Source of the DNA: Oscillospiraceae bacterium
GTDB lineage: Bacteria > Bacillota > Clostridia > Oscillospirales > Oscillospiraceae
DNA length: 64,000 nucleotides
Direction: 5' to 3'
Assembly: GCA_902778665.1 (NCBI GenBank)
Contig: CACYYN010000001.1
Coordinates: 62,001-126,000, forward strand
Part shown: positions 14,683-24,992 of the stretch, piece after piece
How the letters are laid out: each line of letters begins with the position of its first letter
How positions within the stretch are numbered: the stretch's first letter is position 1
The notes under the pieces: model-generated
Told to the model about the DNA's origin: nothing
Databases searched by the model: none
What the model saw: the letters and a program-made list of their open reading frames with translations, nothing else
Program-made: the position numbers and the translations under genes

Positions 14683-15154
14683 CCAGCCGACTCTTGATGT
14701 ATTTCTCCACTTCAGGGTATGCAATGTCCAACGCAACACTCAACTCACCGTGCAATACTTCTTTGGCCCGCTTCATGGTAGCTTCCGCTCGTGTACTCTT
14801 TGTCTTTCTGGAATTGATGCGAATGTGAAGCCCTTTTATAATGGAAACCATGGCTTCCGGCGTATGCTGCCGGAAAATTTCCCGATAAAAGGCATCCACG
14901 TGATTGAATCGGTTATCTTCACAGATTGCCGGTTCAATAACAGGGATAGAGGAGATAAGGGCTTCTGCTTCGTCCCGACTGATCACAGGCCTCATGTAGG
15001 CGTCGGAATCGACAGGGGAAAAATACGTTCCTCTCCCGATATAGGGCCGCAGATGATAATAAAGCCTGTCACCAGCATGTTCCAGAGGGGCAATTTGTTC
15101 GACCGTACACACACCACTTTCAGCGTAGATAATCTTATCTCCGACTGAATACAT
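14672..15154 (-). CDS. CarD/CdnL family transcription factor
   Basis: A 160-aa protein of the CarD_CdnL_TRCF family. The N-terminal RNA-polymerase-interacting domain is seen in MYSVGDKIIYAESGVCTVEQI and LYYHLRP, followed by a helical C-terminal domain (LISSIPVIE to KYIKSRLGED). Such proteins bind the RNAP beta subunit and stabilise open promoter complexes. A monocistronic unit is likely: it has its own promoter and its terminator overlaps the stop. Confidence 0.88.
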   Translation of the reverse strand: MYSVGDKIIYAESGVCTVEQIAPLEHAGDRLYYHLRPYIGRGTYFSPVDSDAYMRPVISRDEAEALISSIPVIEPAICEDNRFNHVDAFYREIFRQHTPEAMVSIIKGLHIRINSRKTKSTRAEATMKRAKEVLHGELSVALDIAYPEVEKYIKSRLGED

Positions 15155-15187
15155 GTAAAATATACCCCCACTCTATAATTATGAATT

Positions 15188-15216
15188 ATTTTACCATATA
15201 ATGACAAATAAAGCAA
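15188..15216 (-). promoter_or_regulatory. Promoter of the CarD-family gene
   Basis: Minus-strand TTGCTT, 17-bp spacer, TAAAAT, 34 bp upstream of the start. The surrounding sequence is very AT-rich. Confidence 0.6.
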
Positions 15217-15259
15217 GAAGAATTTCGGCAAATAATTATTTTTTTACGGTGTTTTAAGA

Positions 15260-16744
15260 ATGAAACTACAATTAATCGGCCATAATTACAGATATGCGGC
15301 AGAACAGATGCTTTCGACGCTCTTTCGGGGGGAAAAACCGGACTATTCACGGAAGAAGCCGGAAGAAAACGGAATGAAAATCACACTGCGCACTGCCAGA
15401 ATCTATACAACGGCCACCTGCATTTACATCAATGAATCCGGGCGGTTCAGCGGCAGGGCAGCGGTCAGAACGGAAGAAATGACAGACGAGACGGAGCGGG
15501 ACCGACTGTGCCAGTTTATCATTAAAAATGCCGTTTACCGTGCCGTGAGGGCATCCGGCATGGAGCGGCCGCCCTGGGGAGCGCTGACCGGAGTGAGGCC
15601 GGGAAAGCTGATGCACGGGATCATCCGGCAATGCAAAAGCAGGGAAGAGGCGGTTGCACGGTTCGAGACAGAGTACGATGTGACCCGCCGGCGGGCGGAG
15701 CTGTGCTATGAAACGACACTTGCGACGGAGAGGGCGGAAAGCTCTCTGGGAGAAAAGGATGTATGCCTGTATATCGGCATACCCTTCTGCCCAACGCGGT
15801 GTGCTTACTGCAGCTTTGTCAGCCAGGCAACAGAGAAAAGCATGAAGCTGATCGAACCCTTCCTGGATGCACTGATCCGTGAGATCCGGGCGAATGCGGA
15901 GCAGGTCAGGAAAAAGGGCCTGCGCGTCGTGGCCATTTATGCCGGCGGGGGAACGCCTACAACCCTGTCCGCATCCCAGCTCGACCGTCTCTGCACCTGC
16001 ATGGAAGAGGAATTTGATCTCAGCGGAATGCGGGAATACAGCGTGGAAGCCGGCAGGCCGGACACCATCACGGAAGAAAAGCTGCTGGTGCTTCGACGGC
16101 ACGGGGTTGACAGGGTTTCCGTCAACCCTCAGACGATGCGGGATGAGGTTCTGGAGGCAATCGGGAGAAAACACACGGCCTGGGATATCCTGGAGGCGCT
16201 GGAAAAGGTGCGGAAAGTTGGCGGATTTGCCGTTAACATGGACCTGATTGCAGGGCTGCCGAAGGATGATCCGGAAGGATTTGCAAAGTCTCTGGAACAG
16301 GTTCTGGCTCTGAAACCGGAGAATATCACCATCCATACTCTTTCACTGAAACGAGGTTCTACCCTGATGGCCCAGCCCGGAATCATTCCGACGGCGGCGG
16401 AGGTGGAACGGATGCTGGATAATGCCTACAGAAGGCTTAACGGCAAGGACTATGCCCCGTATTACCTTTACCGCCAGAAAAACATGTCCGGCGGGTTTGA
16501 GAACACCGGATGGACGAAGCAGGGCTATGAAAATCTCTACAATATCTGCATGATGGAAGAATTGTGCAGCATTCTCGCATCGGGGGGAGGTGGATCCACA
16601 AAGCTGATTCACCCCGAGGGAGGAAAAAACATACGCATCACGGCACCCAAATACCCGCTGGAATACATTCAGCAGATTGAAAAAACCTGTGAAGAAAAAC
16701 GGAGGATAGGTGAATTTTATGAGTATGATGTACGATCTCGATGA
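15260..16744 (+). CDS. hemZ: HemZ-type coproporphyrinogen dehydrogenase-like radical SAM protein
   Basis: A 494-aa radical SAM protein. The cluster motif is IPFCPTRCAYCSF with Cys177, Cys181 and Cys184, and the SAM motif AGGGTPTTLSASQL follows. An N-terminal domain of about 160 residues (RPPWGALTGVRPGKLMH) is characteristic of HemZ rather than HemN/HemW. Members are annotated as oxygen-independent coproporphyrinogen III dehydrogenases, but activity of HemZ in haem synthesis is not firmly shown. No strong ribosome site precedes the ATG. The next gene begins inside its 3' end. Confidence 0.9.
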   Translation: MKLQLIGHNYRYAAEQMLSTLFRGEKPDYSRKKPEENGMKITLRTARIYTTATCIYINESGRFSGRAAVRTEEMTDETERDRLCQFIIKNAVYRAVRASGMERPPWGALTGVRPGKLMHGIIRQCKSREEAVARFETEYDVTRRRAELCYETTLATERAESSLGEKDVCLYIGIPFCPTRCAYCSFVSQATEKSMKLIEPFLDALIREIRANAEQVRKKGLRVVAIYAGGGTPTTLSASQLDRLCTCMEEEFDLSGMREYSVEAGRPDTITEEKLLVLRRHGVDRVSVNPQTMRDEVLEAIGRKHTAWDILEALEKVRKVGGFAVNMDLIAGLPKDDPEGFAKSLEQVLALKPENITIHTLSLKRGSTLMAQPGIIPTAAEVERMLDNAYRRLNGKDYAPYYLYRQKNMSGGFENTGWTKQGYENLYNICMMEELCSILASGGGGSTKLIHPEGGKNIRITAPKYPLEYIQQIEKTCEEKRRIGEFYEYDVRSR

Positions 16745-17654
16745 AATCAACATGAAAACAGTGGCAGATCCGAAAGGGTTCTGCGAAGAATGCGAGGAGA
16801 ACTACAACGGGAAGATCAGGGAAGTTTCCCAGATGATAGCCGAAAACCTGAAGAATTCCCCCATTGTGCTGCTTGCAGGCCCCTCGGGCTCAGCGAAAAC
16901 AACCACGGCCATGAAGATCAGTGAAGAGCTCAACCGGAGGGGCATCGGCACCCACTATGTGAGCATGGATGATTACTTCAACACCGTGGGGGAGAACACG
17001 CCGAGAACACCGGAAGGGGATTATGACCTGGAGTCGCCCCTGTGCCTGGATATGGATCTGATGACCCGGCATTTTGATGACCTGGAAAAAGGAAAACGCA
17101 TCTATGTGCCGAAATATGAGTTCTCCCGCAGAATGCGCGTGACGGAACCGTCCAAATCCATCCGCCTGAAGAAGGATGAGATCTGCATTTTTGAAGGAAT
17201 CCATGCCCTGAATGATCAGATTGCAGGGAGACATCCGGCGGCATTTAAACTGCACGTATCGGCGGCGAGCAGTGTAAGCTTCCGGGGAGTAATGGCGTTT
17301 AAAAACACCTGGTTCCGCCTGGTGCGCAGAGTCGTGCGTGACTATAACTTCCGCGGAACAGACCCGAGTGAGACAATGGCCATGTGGGCGAATATACGCC
17401 GGGGAGAGAAGCTCTATATTACACCTTTCAAAAGCAGGGCGGATTATCAGCTCGATTCGACTATGGCATGCGAGGGAGCTGTTATGAACGAAACTGCGAC
17501 GAAACTCTTCCAGTCGGTACCGGAAGGGATTGAGCGGTTTGAAGAGCTGCGCAAAGTTCTGCCTGCAATTCAGCTTTTCGGTGTGATTGATGAGAGCGAC
17601 TTGCCGGCGGACTCCGTTCTGAGGGAGTTTATCGGCGGCGGAATCTATTCGTAA
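16719..17654 (+). CDS. Uridine kinase/phosphoribulokinase-family nucleoside kinase
   Basis: A 311-aa P-loop kinase with Walker A GPSGSAKTTTA (near residue 50), the substrate-lid region YVSMDDYFNT and a catalytic segment (EGIHALNDQI). It belongs to the uridine kinase/PRK family and resembles the stand-alone C-terminal half of longer clostridial proteins that carry a TGS/threonyl-tRNA-synthetase-like N-terminus, absent here. The ATG at 16719 is preferred because AGGTGA lies 5 nt upstream; a GTG at 16710 is possible. The start overlaps the end of hemZ by 26 bp, implying coupling. Substrate is unknown. Confidence 0.85.
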   Translation: MSMMYDLDEINMKTVADPKGFCEECEENYNGKIREVSQMIAENLKNSPIVLLAGPSGSAKTTTAMKISEELNRRGIGTHYVSMDDYFNTVGENTPRTPEGDYDLESPLCLDMDLMTRHFDDLEKGKRIYVPKYEFSRRMRVTEPSKSIRLKKDEICIFEGIHALNDQIAGRHPAAFKLHVSAASSVSFRGVMAFKNTWFRLVRRVVRDYNFRGTDPSETMAMWANIRRGEKLYITPFKSRADYQLDSTMACEGAVMNETATKLFQSVPEGIERFEELRKVLPAIQLFGVIDESDLPADSVLREFIGGGIYS

Positions 17655-17744
17655 CTGTGAAAATTGCACAAAAATCCGAATATAAAATTAAGAAATTCCG
17701 TCAAAATTCAGCAATTTTGGAGTCAGACATTTTTTGCGTTTTTA

Positions 17745-17773
17745 TTGATTTTTCAGGACTTTTTTGATATTAT
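17745..17773 (+). promoter_or_regulatory. Promoter of gap
   Basis: TTGATT, 17-bp spacer, TATTAT, in an AT-rich stretch; the gap start is about 70 bp downstream. The intergenic region 17655-17845 holds no other convincing gene. Confidence 0.6.
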
Positions 17774-17806
17774 TATTAAGCTTTTAAGGGAATTTTCCCC
17801 GGATGA

Positions 17807-18874
<1,068 letters not shown>

Positions 18875-18894
18875 TTTAACAGCACATAAAAATG

Positions 18895-18925
18895 AATCCG
18901 GAGCGAAAGCTCCGGATTTTTTATT
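18895..18925 (+). terminator. Strong intrinsic terminator of gap
   Basis: Perfect 10-bp stem AATCCGGAGC and GCTCCGGATT closed by a GAAA tetraloop and followed by a T-rich tail (TTTTATT), starting 20 bp after the gap stop. Confidence 0.93.
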
Positions 18926-18929
18926 GAGT

Positions 18930-19379
18930 TTATGATCTAATTGTTTCTCCGGTGTACCAGTCCATCCCGCCGATGCTGGTGACATCGGTGTAGCCGGCGT
19001 CTTTCAGCATGGAGGCGGCGTAACCGCTGCGTCTGCCGCGATAGCAGTAAACGAAGATCGGCGTGCTGCGGTCGGGATTGATGGCCTCGACAGCAGAGAC
19101 AATGTCCCGTAGCGGTGCGAAGGTGCTGCCGGGGATGTGACCGGCGTCATAATCTTCCTTCTCTCGCACATCAAGGAGAAGAGCACCGGCGGTATCATGA
19201 AAAGACTGGATGCCGGCAAGAAGCTTCTCGTTCTGCGTTTTCTCCCAATTGCGCTTTTCAGTCTCACGCTGATTCTGCAGATCGATGATGCGTTTTTTCG
19301 TGCCGGAAGCAGACAGCACGAGCCCGACGCCAGCGGCAACCAGAGCCGAACCCAGCTTCCATAAACGTAAGTAATTCAT
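18930..19379 (-). CDS. Membrane-anchored rhodanese-domain protein
   Basis: A 149-aa protein with an N-terminal helix (LWKLGSALVAAGVGLVL), a charged linker (NQRETEKRNWEKTQNEK) and a rhodanese domain (LLLDVREKEDYDAGHIPGS). The active-site loop is CYRGRRSG, so the catalytic Cys is present (VYCYRG). Such single-domain proteins transfer sulfane sulfur or act in thiol redox; the exact role here is unknown. The start at 19379 follows AGGAGG; a longer frame starting 78 bp upstream lacks an SD. A long hairpin precedes the gene. Confidence 0.85.
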   Translation of the reverse strand: MNYLRLWKLGSALVAAGVGLVLSASGTKKRIIDLQNQRETEKRNWEKTQNEKLLAGIQSFHDTAGALLLDVREKEDYDAGHIPGSTFAPLRDIVSAVEAINPDRSTPIFVYCYRGRRSGYAASMLKDAGYTDVTSIGGMDWYTGETIRS

Positions 19380-19392
19380 ATCAAACCTCCTG

Positions 19393-19446
19393 AAAGCCTT
19401 GTTTTCCCTGACTTTACCCGAAAGTGGAGCGGAAAACAAGGGCTTT
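19393..19446 (-). repeat. Long hairpin in the rhodanese gene leader
   Basis: Arms AAAGCCTTGTTTTCC (19393-19407) and GGAAAACAAGGGCTTT (19431-19446) pair over 15 bp with a single bulged G. The loop contains a further ACTTT/AAAGT stem. It lies 14 bp upstream of the start on the minus strand. A T-rich tail occurs only on the plus side, where no gene precedes it. Confidence 0.7.
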
Positions 19447-19529
19447 TCTGTAAACAAGTATCTGTGAGGACTTGAAAAGAACCGGAATCTATTGTAAAAT
19501 CATCAGACACGCATGGATATTGAGGGACT

Positions 19530-21149
19530 ATGATGAAAGAAAAAACCGCTAAGAAACAGAATTTTATGCATGGCGCTGCTATATTGACCATCGGCGTCAT
19601 GATCATGAAGGTGCTGGGGGCAATTTACAAGGTGCCGCTGGCCAATATTCTGGGCGACTACGGCTATGGGCTGTTTCTGGCGACCTATAATGTTTATAAT
19701 ATCTTTTTTACGCTGTCCACTGCCGGTTTGCCGGTGGCGCTCTCAAGACTCATAGCCGAGGCTGATGCCAACGGTCTGGAGGCACGGAAGGAGAAAACAT
19801 TCCGTACTGCGGTAGGAACCTTTGCGGTGATCGGCATTCTGTTTTCCATGATTATGTTCTTCGGAAACGAATGGTTGGCTGAAGCATACCTGCGCAAACC
19901 GGACGCGGCATTGAGCGTACGGGCTATGGCACCGGCAATTCTGCTGGTCTGTTTGGTGTCCGCCTACCGGGGTTATTGCCAGGGCAACGGGAATATGATC
20001 CCCACCACGGTGGATGAGGTTCTGGAGGTCCTTTTCAAGGTTATCTCAGGGCTGATCCTTGCAAGCCTCATCGTGAAGGCCGGGCGCGGCCTGTCGGAGG
20101 CGTCTGCAGGTGCGATTCTCGGGGTATCCATCGGTTCGGTGGTCTCGTTAGGGTATATGCTGGTTTATAAACACAGGAATTACCCCTACAGCAGAAACAG
20201 CAGGAATGAACCGACAGAGAGCACCGGCAAAATCATATGGTCGATTCTCCGTATCGGGATTCCGATTTCTCTCGGAGCAAGCATCATGGCGATTCTCAGT
20301 TCTCTTGATCCCGGCATCTGCCAGAGCAGGCTGGAGGCGGCAGGGTTTTCGCAATATGATGCGGGCGTGCTGTACGGGATTTACGGCAAGGTGCAGACGC
20401 TGTTTAATCTGCCGGCAGCTTTCATGACGCCGTTGACCATTGCTATCGTTCCTGCGGTGGCGGGTGCGATCGCAAGAGGAAACCGGGTGGAGGCGGAAAA
20501 AACCGGAGAAGACGCCATGCGGATTGCGTCTGTTATTTCCATGCCCATGGGTGTGGGGCTGGCAGTGCTCTCTTTCCCGATTGTCAATGTGCTCTATCCC
20601 AACAGCAACGCGGCAGGCCCCGGGCTTTTGAGCATTATGGGGATTGCATCCTTTTTCGTGTGCCTGGTGCTGATGGAAAATGCGATTCTGCAGGCATCCG
20701 GTAAGGAACGGCTGCCGATGTACGCCCTTGTGACAGGATCGCTGCTGAAGATCCTGATCAACTGGATTATTATTGCCATCCCGTCGGTGAATATTTACGG
20801 AGCACCGGTGGGAACGCTCTTCGGTTACTGCTGCATGGCGGTGATGGATTATATCTTTATCCGGAAAGCGCTGGGACAGAAACCGAATCTGGTCAAGGTT
20901 TTCGGAAAGCCGATGGTATGCAGCCTTCTGATGGGAGGCGCTGCCTACGGCATCTATGCACTTTGCAGCCGAATCATCGGGACGGCAGGAACAATGCGGA
21001 TGCTGGTGTGCATGGCAGCGGCAGTTGTAGCCGGGGTTGTGGTGTATGGCATTGTTGTGATAGCATCCCGGGCAATTACAAACGAGGATATGAAGCTGAT
21101 TCCCGGCGGTGAGAAACTGGGGAAAATTCTCCATATGGGAAAAGAATGA
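19530..21149 (+). CDS. SpoVB/MurJ-like polysaccharide flippase (MOP superfamily)
   Basis: A 539-aa polytopic membrane protein with about 14 helices. The N-terminus GAAILTIGVMIMKVLGAIYKVPLANILG is a signature of the SpoVB/lipid II flippase branch of the MOP superfamily. The likely role is export of a lipid-linked cell-wall or sporulation precursor; which one is not decidable. Two adjacent ATGs (19530, 19533) are possible starts; the SD is weak. rqcP follows 10 bp after the stop, an arrangement common in Clostridia. Confidence 0.88.
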   Translation: MMKEKTAKKQNFMHGAAILTIGVMIMKVLGAIYKVPLANILGDYGYGLFLATYNVYNIFFTLSTAGLPVALSRLIAEADANGLEARKEKTFRTAVGTFAVIGILFSMIMFFGNEWLAEAYLRKPDAALSVRAMAPAILLVCLVSAYRGYCQGNGNMIPTTVDEVLEVLFKVISGLILASLIVKAGRGLSEASAGAILGVSIGSVVSLGYMLVYKHRNYPYSRNSRNEPTESTGKIIWSILRIGIPISLGASIMAILSSLDPGICQSRLEAAGFSQYDAGVLYGIYGKVQTLFNLPAAFMTPLTIAIVPAVAGAIARGNRVEAEKTGEDAMRIASVISMPMGVGLAVLSFPIVNVLYPNSNAAGPGLLSIMGIASFFVCLVLMENAILQASGKERLPMYALVTGSLLKILINWIIIAIPSVNIYGAPVGTLFGYCCMAVMDYIFIRKALGQKPNLVKVFGKPMVCSLLMGGAAYGIYALCSRIIGTAGTMRMLVCMAAAVVAGVVVYGIVVIASRAITNEDMKLIPGGEKLGKILHMGKE

Positions 21150-21159
21150 GAGGAAATAT

Positions 21160-21405
21160 ATGCGTTTAGATAAATATCTGAAGGTTTCAAGACTGATCAA
21201 GCGGCGTACGGTTGCCAATGAGGCCTGTGATGAAGAGTGCATCCTCGTTAACGGCAGGCAGCAGAAGGCCGGATATCAGGTGAAGATCGGGGATGTGATC
21301 CAGCTGAATCTGGGCAGACGGGTGCTGAAGGTGGAGGTGCTTTCTACGGAGGACAATGCCAGCAAGGCGACCGCTGCAGCAATGTATCGGGAAATACAGG
21401 AATAA
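21160..21405 (+). CDS. rqcP: RqcP (YabO-like S4-domain protein)
   Basis: An 81-aa S4 RNA-binding protein (MRLDKYLKVSRLIKRRTVANEAC, VNGRQQKAGYQVKIGDVIQL). In Bacillus, RqcP works with RqcH on stalled 50S subunits to add C-terminal poly-Ala tails. The ATG at 21160 follows GAGAGGAAAT; a longer upstream frame would overlap the flippase gene and is not needed. It ends in a strong terminator. Confidence 0.9.
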   Translation: MRLDKYLKVSRLIKRRTVANEACDEECILVNGRQQKAGYQVKIGDVIQLNLGRRVLKVEVLSTEDNASKATAAAMYREIQE

Positions 21406-21432
21406 AAAAACGGGCCAAACAGGCCCGTTTTT
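21406..21432. terminator. Bidirectional terminator
   Basis: CGGGCC, AAACA loop, GGCCCG flanked by seven A on the left and five T on the right, right after the rqcP stop. In reverse it also ends the convergent P-loop gene. Confidence 0.9.
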
Positions 21433-21456
21433 GCTTGAACGGTTTAAGATGCGGAT

Positions 21457-21870
21457 TCAGACAGAAAGCTCTTTCAGAATGGCAGGTGCAGTTTCCTTAT
21501 CACAGGTAACACTGACAACAAAGTCAATATGCTCTCTCTCGGCAAAGCCGCAAAGCCAGGTGAAAAAGGTTGTGACGGCTTCATCACTTTTGTCTTTTAC
21601 GAGTTTAAAGAAGTTGTCGATAAAAATATGGGTGATATCGTAGTTGCCGGAATGGATGCCGCAGATAGCGCCTTTCAGGAATTCATAGGAACCGATATCA
21701 TAGACACCTGCATCAATCAGGCGTGCCTGATAGGGAATATCAAAAGTAAGCTTGCGGTCTTTCTCGATTACAACAACGTCTCCGTTGGCCTCGTTCACTG
21801 CCTCGATTACGAGATCAACAAGCTTTTTCGTCTTCCCTGAGCCCTTGTTCCCGATTATTGTTTTTACCAT
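21457..21870 (-). CDS. Small P-loop ATPase-like protein of unknown function
   Basis: A 137-aa protein with Walker A GNKGSGKTKK at residues 7-16, a basic strand (VVVIEKDRKLTFD), and a hydrophobic strand ending in acidic residues (DITHIFIDNFF) that could be Walker B. It ends with SVTCDKETAPAILKEL. It resembles conserved clostridial proteins annotated only as ATP-binding; no function is claimed. AAGGAG lies 14 nt upstream of the start, slightly far. A promoter precedes it, so it is monocistronic. Confidence 0.8.
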   Translation of the reverse strand: MVKTIIGNKGSGKTKKLVDLVIEAVNEANGDVVVIEKDRKLTFDIPYQARLIDAGVYDIGSYEFLKGAICGIHSGNYDITHIFIDNFFKLVKDKSDEAVTTFFTWLCGFAEREHIDFVVSVTCDKETAPAILKELSV

Positions 21871-21931
21871 GGCATATATACTCCTTTAAATATTTCATTT
21901 TGCCGTGAAAGGCTTTTGCCCTTGTAGCTAT

Positions 21932-21960
21932 ATACTACCATTTTTCTCGGGATGATGCAA
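21932..21960 (-). promoter_or_regulatory. Promoter of the small P-loop gene
   Basis: Minus-strand TTGCAT, 17-bp spacer, TAGTAT; leader of about 55 nt to the start at 21870. Confidence 0.6.
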
Positions 21961-21996
21961 GGGGAGAAAAGATAACAAGGTTGCTTTTTCTGAGAA

Positions 21997-23001
21997 TTAT
22001 GTGTGAACAATAAATCCGCCGCCGAGAACACGGTCTCCGGAATAGAGAACGGCGCTCTGACCGGCAGCCGGGGCCCGGACCGGTTCTGTGCAGGCAATGA
22101 GAACGGAACCGTCAGAGCAGGGAAGGGCGGTGCAGGGCGGATTTTCCCACTTCGTATGGCGGACACGGACGGTTGCGGATATCTCTCCATCCGGCGTGTC
22201 GCAAAGCCAGTTGAAATCACGGGCATGAACCTCCGTCTGAAAGAGCTCCTCCCAGAGGGCAAGCTCAATGGTGTTGTCAGAGGGGTTGATGCGTGAGATA
22301 TAAACTTTTCTTCCGTCCATCAGGCCGGGGAGACGCTGCCCCACGGTGTAGCAGTGAATCCCTTTGTGCGTCCCTGCTTCCGTGCCGTGGAAAAGAAGCT
22401 TACCGGGAGCGGGGAGGGAAGTGCGGGAGGAAAGCCAGCCGATGTAATCCTTATCCGGAATGAAGCAGATCTCCATGCTGTCAGGCTTGTGGGCGACCGG
22501 AAGATTGAATTCTTCCGCCATTGCCCGTACTTCCCGCTTGGCATATCTGCCGAGGGGAAGAAGAAGCCTGCTCAGTTGGTTGCGGGTAATGCGACAGAGC
22601 ATGTAGCTCTGATCATTTTCAGGATGACCTTTGAATAGAGATCCGCCTTCGGCACGGGCATAGTGCCCGGTGGCAATATAGTCAGCTCCGGTTTTGTCTG
22701 CATATGCCAGAAGATTCCGGAACTTGAGAGCTGGGTTGCAGATAATACAGGGATTCGGCGTCTCTCCCTGCAGATAGGCACGCTGGAAGGGCAGACACAC
22801 CTTCTCCTCCAGCTCCGCCTTTACATCAACGGCATCGAAGGGGATGCCGATGGAAGCCGCTGTACTCTCCGCGCAGGAGAGCGCAGCGGAGTCGGTATTG
22901 TCGAGATAAAGACCAGTTACTTCGTATCCGGCCTTTTTCAGCAGAACGGCCGAAACAGCAGAATCCACACCGCCGGAAAACCCAAGAATCACTTTTTTCA
23001 T
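21997..23001 (-). CDS. mnmA: tRNA-specific 2-thiouridylase MnmA
   Basis: A 334-aa enzyme that thiolates U34 of tRNA Lys, Glu and Gln. The PP-loop is [11 protein letters not shown] near the N-terminus, the first catalytic Cys lies in [12 protein letters not shown], the second in SMEICFIPD, and TGHYAR is conserved. The C-terminal domain is slightly shorter than in E. coli (about 370 aa). The start overlaps the mnmG stop by 4 bp; both enzymes modify the same wobble base, so cotranscription is logical. Confidence 0.95.
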   Translation of the reverse strand: MKKVILGFSGGVDSAVSAVLLKKAGYEVTGLYLDNTDSAALSCAESTAASIGIPFDAVDVKAELEEKVCLPFQRAYLQGETPNPCIICNPALKFRNLLAYADKTGADYIATGHYARAEGGSLFKGHPENDQSYMLCRITRNQLSRLLLPLGRYAKREVRAMAEEFNLPVAHKPDSMEICFIPDKDYIGWLSSRTSLPAPGKLLFHGTEAGTHKGIHCYTVGQRLPGLMDGRKVYISRINPSDNTIELALWEELFQTEVHARDFNWLCDTPDGEISATVRVRHTKWENPPCTALPCSDGSVLIACTEPVRAPAAGQSAVLYSGDRVLGGGFIVHT

Positions 23002-24869
23002 GTTCTGTTCTCCAGATAGATCATCAGAACCCCGATATCAGCCGGAGAGACACCGGATATTCTGCTTGCCCGCCCGAAGTTTTCCGGCCGGATTTTCAGG
23101 AGCTTTTCCCGAGCTTCCAGTCGCAGACCGGTGACAGCATTATAATCCAGATCGGCAGGAATCGGTCGGGACTCCAGCTTTGTGAATTCCTCTACCTGCT
23201 TCAGCTGACGCTGAATATAACCCTCGTACTTCAGGCTGATTTCCACCTCATTGATAATCGCTTTGCTGAGTGAGGGGCGATCGGAATCAAAGGGGGAGAG
23301 ATCTGCATAGTGCAGCTGCGGGCGGCGGATGAGTTCCGCCAGGGAGGCACCGCTTTGCATGGGGGTTGTGCCGCGTTCTGTCAAAAGGGCGTTCAGTGCC
23401 TCAGTCGGTGCCGTGTGAGTGTGCTCCAGGCGCTGCAGCTCTCGGGCAACGGCGGCATATTTCGCCTGCACTGCCTGATACTGCTCTTCGGTTACCAGGC
23501 CGATCCTGCGCCCGATTGCACTGAGCCGCTGATCGGCATTGTCCTGCCGATGGAGAAGGCGGTATTCACTGCGGGAGGTCATCATACGGTAGGGCTCATT
23601 AGTGCCCTTGGTGACAAGGTCGTCAATCAGTGTGCCAATGTATCCGTCACTCCGGCGGAGAATCAGAGGCTCTCTGCCCTGCAGCTTCAGCGCGGCATTG
23701 ACACCGGCCACAAAGCCCTGAACGGCGGCCTCCTCATAGCCGGAGGAACCGTTAAACTGGCCTGCCCCGTAAAGCCCGGAGATTTTTTTGTCCTCCAGGG
23801 TGGCTGCAAGCTCCGTAGGATCAATGCAGTCATATTCAATGGCGTAAGCGGGGCGCGTCATCTCGGCGTGCTCCAGACCGGGGATGGTATGCAGCATCTG
23901 AAGCTGCACCTCCTCGGGGAGAGAGGAAGAAAAACCCTGAATATAGAGCTCTTCGGTATTCAGGCCCATGGGCTCAATAAAGAGCTGATGGCGTTTTTTG
24001 TCGGCAAAGGTCATCACCTTGGTCTCGATGCTCGGACAGTAACGGGGGCCGATGCCCTCGATTACCCCGGAATAGATGGGACTGCGGTCGAGATTTGCAC
24101 GAATGATGTTGTGGGTTTCCTCATTGGTATAGGTGAGGTAGCAGACCGCCCGGTTTTTCGGAGGCTCGGCAGTGGAGAAGGAGAAGGGCTCCGTTTCTGC
24201 GTCACCCTCCTGCAGCTCCATCACGGAGAAGTCAACCGATCGGCGATTGATGCGGGGAGGCGTGCCTGTTTTGAAACGGCGCATCCCGAGGCCGAGTTCC
24301 CGGAGCCTGACGGAAAGCGGAATCGCCGGGGAGAGGCCGTCCGGCCCGGAGGAGCGGACCATTTCACCGGTGATGGTTCTCCCGTCCAGATAGGTGCCGG
24401 TGGCGAGAATAACCGCCCGGCAGGAATAGACTGCGCCGGTGGCGGTGGTCACAGAGACAACATGAGCGTCCTCCACACCGAGATCCACCACCTCAGCCTG
24501 CTTGACACGGAGATTTTCCTGAAGCTCCAGTGTGTGCTTCATAACCTCCTGATAACGACGCCTGTCCGCCTGTGCGCGAAGAGAGTGAACCGCGGGACCT
24601 TTTCCGAGATTAAGCATGCGGTATTGAATGCAGGCACGGTCTGCGGCTTTGGCCATTTCGCCTCCGAGAGCGTCGAGCTCGCGAACCAGATGCCCCTTTC
24701 CGGTTCCTCCGATGGCCGGGTTACACGGCATATTACCGACGGCGTCGAGATTGACGGTGAAGCAGATGGTGTCCAGCCCGAGGCGTGCTGCAGCGAGCGC
24801 AGCCTCGATTCCGGCATGGCCTGCACCGACAACGGCAATATCACATTTTCCAGCATTGAAAAGTATCAT
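22998..24869 (-). CDS. mnmG: tRNA uridine-5-carboxymethylaminomethyl modification enzyme MnmG
   Basis: A 623-aa FAD enzyme that with MnmE adds the cmnm5 group to U34. The dinucleotide fold is [23 protein letters not shown], followed by [16 protein letters not shown] and the [11 protein letters not shown] region. The ATG at 24869 gives the usual family N-terminus. No ribosome site exists there, and a consensus promoter ends only 7 nt before it, so the mRNA may be leaderless. An ATG at 24911 would add 14 residues but also lacks an SD. mnmE is not in the window. Confidence 0.94.
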   Translation of the reverse strand: MILFNAGKCDIAVVGAGHAGIEAALAAARLGLDTICFTVNLDAVGNMPCNPAIGGTGKGHLVRELDALGGEMAKAADRACIQYRMLNLGKGPAVHSLRAQADRRRYQEVMKHTLELQENLRVKQAEVVDLGVEDAHVVSVTTATGAVYSCRAVILATGTYLDGRTITGEMVRSSGPDGLSPAIPLSVRLRELGLGMRRFKTGTPPRINRRSVDFSVMELQEGDAETEPFSFSTAEPPKNRAVCYLTYTNEETHNIIRANLDRSPIYSGVIEGIGPRYCPSIETKVMTFADKKRHQLFIEPMGLNTEELYIQGFSSSLPEEVQLQMLHTIPGLEHAEMTRPAYAIEYDCIDPTELAATLEDKKISGLYGAGQFNGSSGYEEAAVQGFVAGVNAALKLQGREPLILRRSDGYIGTLIDDLVTKGTNEPYRMMTSRSEYRLLHRQDNADQRLSAIGRRIGLVTEEQYQAVQAKYAAVARELQRLEHTHTAPTEALNALLTERGTTPMQSGASLAELIRRPQLHYADLSPFDSDRPSLSKAIINEVEISLKYEGYIQRQLKQVEEFTKLESRPIPADLDYNAVTGLRLEAREKLLKIRPENFGRASRISGVSPADIGVLMIYLENRT

Positions 24870-24876
24870 GAAAAGG

Positions 24877-24905
24877 ATTATAATTTCTTGACGGAGAGAA
24901 ATCAA
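24877..24905 (-). promoter_or_regulatory. mnmG promoter, apparently giving a leaderless mRNA
   Basis: Minus-strand TTGATT (24900-24905), a 17-bp spacer and a perfect TATAAT (24877-24882). The mnmG ATG begins 8 nt after the -10 box, which is where transcription should start. Confidence 0.6.
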
Positions 24906-24992
24906 GATCATATACTGTGGAAAAGTAATTATTTTTTTGCGTTGCTCCGATGTTATTCCAAACCGGATACTCCGCGGAGGTGTTTTTGCGGC

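Noticed and set aside
23310-24992. Long upstream extension of the surface protein frame
   Set aside because: It is antisense to mnmG; the real start at 24993 has an SD and is followed directly by a signal peptide.
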